DNA from: Niabella pedocola
Lineage (GTDB): Bacteria > Bacteroidota > Bacteroidia > Chitinophagales > Chitinophagaceae
Assembly (NCBI RefSeq): GCF_021044425.1
Contig: NZ_JAJNEC010000007.1
Coordinates: 620,001-684,000 of the forward strand
Direction of reading: 5' to 3'
DNA: 64,000 bases
Shown here: one piece after another, positions 57,531 to 64,000 of the stretch
Layout of the letters: each line of letters begins with the position of its first letter
How positions within the stretch are numbered: the stretch's first letter is position 1
Notes under the pieces: model-generated
The model's database searches: none
Seen by the model: the letters and a program-made list of their open reading frames with translations, nothing else
Told to the model about the DNA's origin: nothing
Program-made: the position numbers and the translations under genes

Positions 57531-57746
57531 AAAAACAGTTTTTAAACCTGCTGCAACATTACGCCTCCATATCCGTAAATCGGGCCTTCAGATACAGACC
57601 GGATAAGTGCTCAAGTCCTGTCACAAAATACAACATCCGGATCAATATTACTGCCGCCAACAGCTCCCCGTAGCTATTCCTATCAGCCGGCAGCCGGAGC
57701 AGGCACAGGGCGCTGCCTCGTTGTAATGCTGCCTGCCGTATATTTT

Positions 57747-58241
57747 TTACACCCCGGCAGTTTTATTTTTCAGATCCCTTGCCCGGGTTTCAAAATCCGT
57801 TTCCGGCACAAACGGGTTTACCACTTGCTCAAAAAGCTGCATTAATGCCGCCGAGTGCGGATGACTTTTTTTAGCGTGCAGGTCGTAGTGCACCAGCCGC
57901 GTCCATACAAGAGCCTTTAATACGCTTTTATCTGCATTCCATATAAGCGCCTCCACCATTAAACTGCGGCCGGAAAAGGCGGTTAATTGCGTTTGAATCA
58001 CAATTTCTTCCATGAGATCGGCAGGAACCAGATAAGCGATCTGTGTTTGCGCCGATACCCAGCCCAGGCCCTCTTCCCTTGCAATCTTATAAATATCCAG
58101 GCCGTAATGTTCCTGAACCTGGTCGCCCCGCGCCGTCATCACATAATCCATATACCTCGAATTATTCAAATGATTGAACGGATCACAATCATGAAAACGC
58201 ACTTTCATCCTGCTTTCCAATAACTTTTCGAATAGTACCAT
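57747..58241 (-). CDS. Hotdog-fold acyl-CoA thioesterase
   Basis: The 164-residue protein has the 4-hydroxybenzoyl-CoA thioesterase-like motif VRFHDCDPFNHLNNSRYMDY near residues 14-33, with the expected catalytic Asp in the CDPFNH segment, and VSAQTQIAYLVPADLMEEI in the second strand pair. It likely hydrolyses an acyl-CoA; the acyl group is unknown. It lies 49 bp after a tetR gene and has an operator-like palindrome 15 bp before its start, so it is probably the target of that regulator. Confidence 0.88.
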   Translation of the reverse strand: MVLFEKLLESRMKVRFHDCDPFNHLNNSRYMDYVMTARGDQVQEHYGLDIYKIAREEGLGWVSAQTQIAYLVPADLMEEIVIQTQLTAFSGRSLMVEALIWNADKSVLKALVWTRLVHYDLHAKKSHPHSAALMQLFEQVVNPFVPETDFETRARDLKNKTAGV

Positions 58242-58255
58242 TAAACGGTTTTTAA

Positions 58256-58277
58256 AAATATACCGATCAGTATATTT
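58256..58277 (-). promoter_or_regulatory. Second TetR operator-like site, before the thioesterase gene
   Basis: aaatatacc-gatc-agtatattt is a 22-bp inverted repeat with one mismatch, nearly identical to the site upstream of tetR at 58909-58930. It lies 15 bp before the thioesterase start, inside the tetR-thioesterase gap. Confidence 0.72.
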
Positions 58278-58290
58278 ATGGTCAAAAAAA

Positions 58291-58890
58291 TCATACGCTT
58301 AAACCCCGGATCATTTCCTCCAGGTAGTCCATCGCTATCTTTAGCTCCGTAGTCCGTTCCGTAACCTTCGCCTGCATAAAGGCGCCTTCAATCAGGGAAA
58401 TCAGGACCACTGCCACCTGGGTTGGATTGGTGCCCGGTTTTATCTCCCCCCGGTCAATGCCTCGCTTTACCTGGTTCTCTATGGCCTTTTTCCAGAATGC
58501 CAGAGCACCGGCTGCTTTTTTTCGCAGCAAGGGATGGGTATCATCTGCTTCTGCTGCGGTATTCAGGATCGGACAGCCCGATCGTAAAAACGGTACTTTC
58601 AAATAATTGCGGTATGTATCCGGGTACACCAGCAACCGTTCAATGGCATTATCCGTAGCTTGTATTTTCGCTTTCAGATACGCCGCAACCCGGTTGTAGT
58701 TATAATCGAAAACGGCCAGGGCCACCGCATCTTTATTTTCAAAATTCCCATAAATACTGCCCTTTGTCAGCCCCGTTGCATCGGTAAGATCTGCAAGAGA
58801 AGTTCCGGCATACCCCCGCTCGTTAAAAACGGAAGCCGCTCTTTCAATGATCCACTGCCGCGTTCGCGCCGATTTTGACAAGATTTGCAT
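58291..58890 (-). CDS. TetR/AcrR family transcriptional regulator
   Basis: ATG 58890 gives 199 residues beginning MQILSKSARTRQWIIERAASVF. The DNA-binding domain has YAGTSLADLTDATGLTKGSIYGNFENKDAVALAVF, a textbook TetR helix-turn-helix. The C-terminal ligand domain includes RSGCPILNTAAEADDTHP, as in TetR_C_6/YxaF-type members. A start at 58941 would place the operator inside the coding region and is rejected. A palindrome 18 bp upstream suggests autoregulation. Confidence 0.94.
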   Translation of the reverse strand: MQILSKSARTRQWIIERAASVFNERGYAGTSLADLTDATGLTKGSIYGNFENKDAVALAVFDYNYNRVAAYLKAKIQATDNAIERLLVYPDTYRNYLKVPFLRSGCPILNTAAEADDTHPLLRKKAAGALAFWKKAIENQVKRGIDRGEIKPGTNPTQVAVVLISLIEGAFMQAKVTERTTELKIAMDYLEEMIRGLSV

Positions 58891-58898
58891 AGTTGCCA

Positions 58899-58906
58899 CA
58901 AATATA
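58899..58906 (-). promoter_or_regulatory. -7 element of tetR promoter
   Basis: On the minus strand TATATTTG matches TAnnTTTG, 8 bp before the tetR start, and touches the operator at 58909-58930, which would occupy the -7 to -33 spacer. Confidence 0.45.
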
Positions 58907-58908
58907 CA

Positions 58909-58930
58909 AAATATACCGATTGGTATATTT
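58909..58930 (-). promoter_or_regulatory. TetR operator-like palindrome upstream of tetR
   Basis: aaatatacc-gatt-ggtatattt is a 22-bp perfect inverted repeat with 9-bp arms, of the TACCGAnnGGTA kind often bound by TetR-family proteins. It covers the promoter of tetR, which points to autorepression. Confidence 0.8.
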
Positions 58931-58996
58931 ATTATACGCACACATGTTTTGTTCCATTCAATATCATTCAGGGATGCGCTGCAATATCGTTACCGG

Positions 58997-59431
58997 TCAT
59001 GGGGTAATCACCACCGTTGCTCCGTTACAGGGATTGTACACCTGCAGGTCATCGTTAAATAAGGGCCGGATGTGCAGGGTTACCAGCTGCCGGTACCCTA
59101 CGCCTGCGGTATCTGTAAAGTGGCCCTCAAATGTTACGACGGCCGTTCCAAACGCATTGCTGCGGTTATCGATGATAGAGGCCGCTTCAAAGGTGTTTAT
59201 ATCCCGCTGCCCGTCTGTTACCGCCTTGGGCAATACCAGCGGCCTGTTCTTGTAATACAATTCAAAATGCCGGTAGGTGCCCACTGAAAAATTGCTTTTT
59301 TTAACAAAATACAGTTTCCAGTGATGCACCCTGTTTTCCATAAGCAGTGTTCTCCGGGTACCATAACAGGAGTATAACCCTGTTAAAAAACCTGCTAACA
59401 GCAAAAGCGCCGTGCCCCATTTCCAGCTCAT
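58997..59431 (-). CDS. Small membrane-anchored hypothetical protein
   Basis: ATG 59431 gives 144 residues with an N-terminal hydrophobic stretch WGTALLLLAGFLTGLYSC, either a membrane anchor or lipoprotein signal. The rest is beta-rich (RHFELYYKNRPLVLP, TAVVTFEGHFTDTAGVGY). No family is recognised. The start codon overlaps the stop of the upstream gene in an ATGA (59428-59431), so the two are translationally coupled. A frame to 59578 overlaps that gene and is rejected. Confidence 0.72.
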   Translation of the reverse strand: MSWKWGTALLLLAGFLTGLYSCYGTRRTLLMENRVHHWKLYFVKKSNFSVGTYRHFELYYKNRPLVLPKAVTDGQRDINTFEAASIIDNRSNAFGTAVVTFEGHFTDTAGVGYRQLVTLHIRPLFNDDLQVYNPCNGATVVITP

Positions 59432-60699
59432 TGGAAAATTTTCTTTTGTTGTTTGATCTGGTCCAGCAGGGTGCCGGAGCCTTCTTCCCGCAATATGCAG
59501 CAGCCATCGGCATCCGTTACCAGCAACCCGGGAAGAAAAACAGCTTCCAGCGCTCCGGTACCAGGCCGCTGCAGCCATTCGGGCCCGCCGGGATCTTTTA
59601 CATAAATATTCATTCCCATCATACTGATCAGTACCGTATCTTCTTTCAATGCACGCACAAAGACCTGCATCGCATCCGCCAGGATCAGGTGTATTTCGCT
59701 ATGCCCATCCAAACAAAGCAAGCCATTCCCGGGCCGGGCCCAAACCAGGTCTGCCGTTACCCGGCCGCCCATATAATGCCGGTTACCCGATAGACATATA
59801 CGCGGACATTGCAGATCTCCATGTACAATAAGGACCGGGGAACGGGCCGTATCAAAAACAATCAGGTGTGTATTCAGCCGGAGGTTTTTCAAAAAGATAA
59901 AACCGAGTACGCATATTCCTTCCGGTCCGCCACCCGTCCATGCCAGCTGATCTGCAACCACATCTTCCTCTGCCAGAAGAAAAAAACCGTTGTCCTCAAA
60001 AAGTGGAAAATATTGTTCATCATACAAATCGTAAAGCGGGCCCATACCGGGAATATCATTTACCACCGGTAGCCATGCACCGGCCTGCTGCCGGTTAATC
60101 AGTTTAAAACGGATACCACTATAAAACACCGTAGCAGCTGTTGGTATTGCACCAGCGGCTACCTGTTGTTGTTTTTGCCGTTGGGTTGCCGTTTCCGACA
60201 GAAGCGTTTGGGCCACCACCAGCCCGCTGCTTAACTCAGCGGATGAGGGATAGATATGCGTCATAGCATGCGCCAGGTGTGCCCGCGCCTCCTCGCGGAT
60301 GTTTCCCGGATGCTCCGTGTGGGCGGCAATCTCCGTCATCAGGAACAGGTAAGTTGCCTGACCGGTATCATTATTATCAAGCAGGCAGGCATCCAGAAGG
60401 TGAAGCGTATATACAGTGGGCTTTCGACGCAGCGATGCTATCAGCTGTTCTTCATACCCCTCCCCCGAAAGGGATTCTAAAAAAGCACCCAGCGGTCCCG
60501 GCCCGCCATAATCCATATCCGGGCTGTTTTCTATAAGCATAAAAAGCGGTTCCAGGGCGTCACCGGGTGTTTCCAGCCGCTCCAGCATCCCGCACAGTTC
60601 AGCAGCAGGATCTATAAAATCGTACTTATCGCCGCTCTGCCAGGCCTGCCGGATATGGACATTCAGTTGTTCAATAACCCAACGGATCGTTGCATGCAT
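59428..60699 (-). CDS. Hypothetical protein with PGPL-motif helical domain and polymer-forming-like C-terminal domain
   Basis: The 423-residue protein has no signal peptide. Residues about 40-150 are helical and contain LFMLIENSPDMDYGGPGPL and YEEQLIASLRRKPTVYTLHLLD. From memory this matches a Bacteroidota family of small proteins with 'dFGsPGPLvhfvE' and 'RkPT..TvwmlnR' motifs found near polymorphic toxins. After about 210 the sequence changes to repeating short beta-strands (VHGDLQCPRICLSGNRHYMGG, VTADLVWARPG), like a bactofilin or left-handed beta-helix. I infer an immunity-type or scaffold function; this is not proven. Confidence 0.65.
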   Translation of the reverse strand: MHATIRWVIEQLNVHIRQAWQSGDKYDFIDPAAELCGMLERLETPGDALEPLFMLIENSPDMDYGGPGPLGAFLESLSGEGYEEQLIASLRRKPTVYTLHLLDACLLDNNDTGQATYLFLMTEIAAHTEHPGNIREEARAHLAHAMTHIYPSSAELSSGLVVAQTLLSETATQRQKQQQVAAGAIPTAATVFYSGIRFKLINRQQAGAWLPVVNDIPGMGPLYDLYDEQYFPLFEDNGFFLLAEEDVVADQLAWTGGGPEGICVLGFIFLKNLRLNTHLIVFDTARSPVLIVHGDLQCPRICLSGNRHYMGGRVTADLVWARPGNGLLCLDGHSEIHLILADAMQVFVRALKEDTVLISMMGMNIYVKDPGGPEWLQRPGTGALEAVFLPGLLVTDADGCCILREEGSGTLLDQIKQQKKIFQ

Positions 60700-60816
60700 G
60701 TTATTTGTTTTTAAAACCGTTCGATACGGTGCATTGTTTTTATATTACTACCAGGGTTTGTCGTTAATATGCGCCCCTGTTCCGGCTCCGCATCTTCCGC
60801 AAAACCGTGTGGGAGC

Positions 60817-61491
60817 CTAGCTGGTTTGCTGGTACGGGAATTCCCCGTTCCATAGTGTCCATCCGGCTTCTTCTTCCAGCAGCGCCATTAGCTCCTGTTC
60901 ATCCAGGATGAATTTTGTGGCGCTTTCCCGGTTATAGACCGTCGTTAGCCGCTGCCACTGCCGCTCTTTCAGGTAGGGCCGGTGTGTACGCAGGAAGCGC
61001 TGCAAGTCTTCTTTAAACCCTTTCGTCGGCAATAAACCATAATCCTCAGTATCCACCACTGTAACAGCTTCCAGCATGGTCCGGAAAATAAAATCCTGCA
61101 GGTTCCTGGCTAAGTATGATGCACGGTTAGCATCGTGCCAAAATAATACGACCGGGATGTCATCGGCCGTTTTTTCGGTTACCAGAAAACAATAGAGGTC
61201 ACCGGCGCCATTGCCGGCAAAAGGTACAAAAAGCAGTCCCGGCCGGATGCGCATCCAATAGTCCGGATCGGCAAACTCCTCCATCTGGCTGCGGATGTCA
61301 TCAAGCGGCATCAGTTCAAAGTCGTTGGCAAAGAGTAAGAGTGGCGGATCCTGGCGCAACAAAGGATATTGCCGGCTGATCCAATCCGGCCCTGCGGTGC
61401 CCCAGTTCAGCATCCCATCGGCATAAAGCCGGTGATACAGCTCCGGGTAACGGAAATGGAATTGTTGTTCGAGTTGTTGCAAATCTGTCAT
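60817..61491 (-). CDS. SMI1/KNR4 (SUKH)-like protein, probable immunity protein
   Basis: The 224-residue protein begins MTDLQQLEQQFHFRYPELYHRLYADGM, the helical entry of SUKH domains, and continues with FANDFELMPLDDIR and LLFVPFAGNGAGDLYCFL, the core W/G-D-x-Y strand pair. SUKH proteins are mostly immunity proteins against contact-dependent or polymorphic toxins. The C-terminal third (after 130) is extra and not assigned. It is preceded and followed by other small soluble genes on the same strand. Confidence 0.82.
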   Translation of the reverse strand: MTDLQQLEQQFHFRYPELYHRLYADGMLNWGTAGPDWISRQYPLLRQDPPLLLFANDFELMPLDDIRSQMEEFADPDYWMRIRPGLLFVPFAGNGAGDLYCFLVTEKTADDIPVVLFWHDANRASYLARNLQDFIFRTMLEAVTVVDTEDYGLLPTKGFKEDLQRFLRTHRPYLKERQWQRLTTVYNRESATKFILDEQELMALLEEEAGWTLWNGEFPYQQTS

Positions 61492-61598
61492 ACGCGCGTT
61501 CGGTTTTGCAGACTGTTATTTTATTTAAAATTGTGTCCGCCTTATTACAGAACCAGAAAATAGCAAATCAAAATTCAAGGCAGAACTGCTCTCCTTAG

Positions 61599-62015
61599 TT
61601 AATACCTGCCTGTTCCGGAACTGGTTGCTGCCAGTAAACGCTGCCCGGGTGCGCTGGGTGTAGTATACTGCAGGTAAACCAATCCGGAACCAGACCAGGG
61701 ATCCTTCACCTGCAGATAACTCAGGTGTTTTGCTTTATATTTCCGGACAAAAGGAGCGGTCAAAACGATATCCAGCGGCCCACCGGCGCTCCAACGGCAC
61801 ACGGTGCGGATCCGGTTACCGGCCTCCAGTTCTGCATTCAGCACAACGGCCAGCACTGGTGTAAGCTCCCCAAGCAGCTGCAGGGTATGCTCAATCAGCC
61901 ATTCTCTTGTACACATCCCACCCGGCAGGCAGCCGAGCAGTTCGTATTGTTTTCGCTTTTTTTCGAAATGATCGCTGAAATCACTGTCGAGATCGCGATA
62001 CGTATATCTTTTCAT
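61599..62015 (-). CDS. Hypothetical protein in the putative immunity cluster
   Basis: ATG 62015 gives 138 residues starting MKRYTYRDLDSDF; the start overlaps the stop of the upstream gene as ATGA (62012-62015). No signal peptide or membrane helix is visible and I do not recognise the family. It has alternating charged helices at the N-terminus (DHFEKKRKQYELLG) and strands later (LSYLQVKDPWSGSGLVYLQY). Coupled translation with the upstream secreted protein suggests a joint function. Confidence 0.65.
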   Translation of the reverse strand: MKRYTYRDLDSDFSDHFEKKRKQYELLGCLPGGMCTREWLIEHTLQLLGELTPVLAVVLNAELEAGNRIRTVCRWSAGGPLDIVLTAPFVRKYKAKHLSYLQVKDPWSGSGLVYLQYTTPSAPGQRLLAATSSGTGRY

Positions 62016-62917
62016 TTTTCCTGTTCGTAGCTGGGTGGTATCCCGTCGGAACGTATCCGGGGTAGCGTTTCTTCGCGGATCTCCTGTTCCCTGATCCGGA
62101 TCCACCCGTTTTTTTTATATGTAAATACGACGATCCGGTTAATGGCCGACCAGTCTGCACCCCGGATCACCACCGCCAATTCATCACCGGGCAGCCGGTT
62201 CACATTTCCGATGTTTGCCCCATAATCCAGTCCGAGCACATAAAACTGACCCTGGTTCAATACCAGCGGGCGAAGCCCCGGAGCCACGAGCTGCAGCAGC
62301 GGTTTTTTTCGAACAACGGCTGCGATAAGGCTGTCGTACTCCAGCATGGTATCCATCAGTATCGGTTGCCCATCTATGCTACTGGCAAAGCGCACACAAA
62401 GCGTATCGGCTTGTCCGTCGCCATTGTAATCACCGATAATCCCCTGCGCTGATTCCGCCTCCCATACATCATCAATGCGATAAATGCCGTCCTGCTTTAC
62501 AAGCCGGATATACCGGGCGTAAGACTCCCGGCTGCCGCTTTCGGTAAACTGGGCCGTTACCCATATGGTGCCTCCTCCGGCTGCAAAAAAACGGCAATTT
62601 ACCGTTATATGGTTCCAATCCTGTAAAGGGATCAGAAAACCACCCGGAAGGTAGGATCGCCTGCTGGTGTAGCTCCTCCCCCACTTTGCCTCCAGCTCGG
62701 CGGGGCTCATTCCATGATCAAATTCCGAATGTATCAGATCGCTTTTAAAACGGGCATAACGCCGGGTCGTCAACTGCTTCATGGTGACACGGCTCTCAAA
62801 ATACAATTCCAAACGGGCCTGCAACCATGCCGCGGTCCGGATACCGGACTCCCTTTGTGCAAAAGCCCCTGTAAACAAAAGCAGACTGCATAAAACGAGT
62901 AAGCTCGCCCTCTTCAT
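62012..62917 (-). CDS. Secreted hypothetical protein with a calcium-binding-like DYNGDGQAD motif
   Basis: The 301-residue protein has a signal peptide ending GAFAQ (residue 21). The middle contains IGDYNGDGQADTLCVRF, an FG-GAP/EF-like Asp-rich loop seen in VCBS/FG-GAP repeats. The family is otherwise unknown. It is the first gene of the minus-strand cluster and is divergent from the DUF4303 gene. Confidence 0.72.
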   Translation of the reverse strand: MKRASLLVLCSLLLFTGAFAQRESGIRTAAWLQARLELYFESRVTMKQLTTRRYARFKSDLIHSEFDHGMSPAELEAKWGRSYTSRRSYLPGGFLIPLQDWNHITVNCRFFAAGGGTIWVTAQFTESGSRESYARYIRLVKQDGIYRIDDVWEAESAQGIIGDYNGDGQADTLCVRFASSIDGQPILMDTMLEYDSLIAAVVRKKPLLQLVAPGLRPLVLNQGQFYVLGLDYGANIGNVNRLPGDELAVVIRGADWSAINRIVVFTYKKNGWIRIREQEIREETLPRIRSDGIPPSYEQEK

Positions 62918-63207
62918 ATGTTCCGGTTTAACAGCATTTGTATTTAAAATTCAAGAAAGCATTTTCAACAGATGGGTAATACCATACAAAGATGTTGCCC
63001 CCATCGATTGAAATCCAAATAATTACATCCACAAACAGTCTACAAAACAAAAAACCAGGTGTCTACATTGCGTCTACAATAAAAAATATGGCCCAACAAA
63101 AAATTATCTTTACCACAGCTGAAACAACCGGTTCTACAGGATTATTACAGGAGCCCGCTGTATTAGAAGGAATTGGAACAACGTTGACGATCATTTTATT
63201 TAATAAT

Positions 63208-63729
63208 ATGGAAGAAACAATAAGCAACCTCTTTGCGGCTATTGAAGCTGCTACCCGCACTGCCTTTACGGAACTGATAAACCGGAGCGATAAGGAAAGG
63301 ATCTATTCATTTGCCCTTTACAGTGATGAAGATGCGGTTACGCTCTGCCCTGCAGCCAATACGCTGGAGTACCTGGAGAAAGCTGCCGATACAGACGCCC
63401 TTCCATATTATACCTTTGAACCGGTAGAATGGAAATACGAAATGGAAGGTGCGGCCGCTGCTTTTGATGCCATCAGCCGCCAGTTATGGCAGATAAACCA
63501 ACAGCAGGCGCAGCCCTTTGGAGAACAACTGCAGGAAATTTGCGTAGCCGTTTTACTGCGCTTGCGCAACGAGGGCTTTTTTGATACCATGGCCGGGCGT
63601 GAGGTATTCCTGCTGTACCATATAAGCGACTACGATTGGGCACCGGGAGTACCGGAAAAGATCGTAACGCAGTTAAATGATAACACTTACCGGCAGCAAT
63701 ACCTGAACTGGATACAGACATGGAACTGA
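63208..63729 (+). CDS. DUF4303 protein, probable immunity protein
   Basis: ATG 63208 gives 173 residues starting MEETISNLFAAIEAATRTAF, the usual DUF4303 start. ERIYSFALYSDEDAVTLCPAANTLEYLEK carries the family's core strand pair. The C-terminal part has FLLYHISDYDW and PEKIVTQLND. An in-frame extension to 62992 has no domain sense. DUF4303 proteins are common in polymorphic-toxin immunity neighbourhoods. The gene is divergent from the SUKH-containing cluster. Confidence 0.85.
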   Translation: MEETISNLFAAIEAATRTAFTELINRSDKERIYSFALYSDEDAVTLCPAANTLEYLEKAADTDALPYYTFEPVEWKYEMEGAAAAFDAISRQLWQINQQQAQPFGEQLQEICVAVLLRLRNEGFFDTMAGREVFLLYHISDYDWAPGVPEKIVTQLNDNTYRQQYLNWIQTWN

Positions 63730-64000
63730 CAAAAAAGAGGCCGGCACGCTGGCAACACGCTTTTTCCATCAGCGGACGGCATGAAGAATTCCCGTAGTTT
63801 GAGCAGGAGGAAATTACGCGTTCATACACCGATTAAATGCACAACAAAAGTTCTTTTCCTTATATCTATGCCGGTTTTCAGATTTTTGCTTCAAAGGAAC
63901 CCTGGAACCGGAGCAACTGAACTTCGCGCTAAAAAGCCATGCAGTAACTGCGGCCTGCGGTTCTGCCGTAGCATCGTCTTCACTTATGATTGCACCGCGT

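Noticed and set aside
62992..63207. N-terminal extension of the DUF4303 protein
   Set aside because: The added 72 residues have no domain sense and cover the likely promoter region; ATG 63208 matches the usual family start.

Overview
This window reads as a chromosomal segment of a Bacteroidota bacterium, most likely a Chitinophagaceae-type soil or rhizosphere organism (the family-level guess is inference). The reasons are three SusC/SusD pairs, lipoproteins with 'CKK'-type lipoboxes, a type III glutamine synthetase, an M60-like protease, FecR/ECF signalling, and several TAnnTTTG-type -7 promoter elements, the Bacteroidota sigma-A signature. No rRNA, tRNA, IS element, prophage or CRISPR array was recognised.

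Region 1 (1-19817) is a large polysaccharide utilisation locus (PUL 1) on the minus strand: SusC, SusD, a fasciclin-type lipoprotein, GH2, GH95, GH31, an alginate-lyase-superfamily lyase, GH29, GH88 and a jelly-roll polysaccharide lyase that runs off the left edge. A divergent AraC-type regulator sits beside susC. Two fucosidase families, two lyases and an unsaturated-uronyl hydrolase suggest a fucosylated, uronic-acid-containing heteropolysaccharide. Region 2 (19969-27370) is a compact second locus (SusC, SusD, a DUF4959/DUF5000-like and a DUF4998-like lipoprotein) that ends in a clear terminator and carries no enzyme of its own.

Region 3 (28361-45520) is housekeeping: dnaX, an M60-like metalloprotease gene broken by an in-frame stop, yidC, pyrG, a damaged small lipoprotein gene, proC, purL, a membrane protein and glutamine synthetase III. 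Between purL and the membrane protein gene lies a striking six-copy array of about 149-bp palindrome-rich tandem repeats. Smaller repeat clusters lie at 5571-5830 and 45581-45840.

Region 4 (45863-56391) is a third SusC/D locus controlled by cell-surface signalling: ECF sigma factor, FecR anti-sigma factor, a beta-helix lipoprotein, a SusC with an N-terminal STN domain, SusD and a TIG/NHL-repeat lipoprotein.

Region 5 (56925-63729) holds a GNAT acetyltransferase, a TetR regulator plus hotdog thioesterase unit with two matching 22-bp operator-like palindromes, and a cluster of small genes resembling polymorphic-toxin immunity genes (SUKH/SMI1-like, DUF4303, and a protein with a PGPL motif) with no toxin visible in the window.
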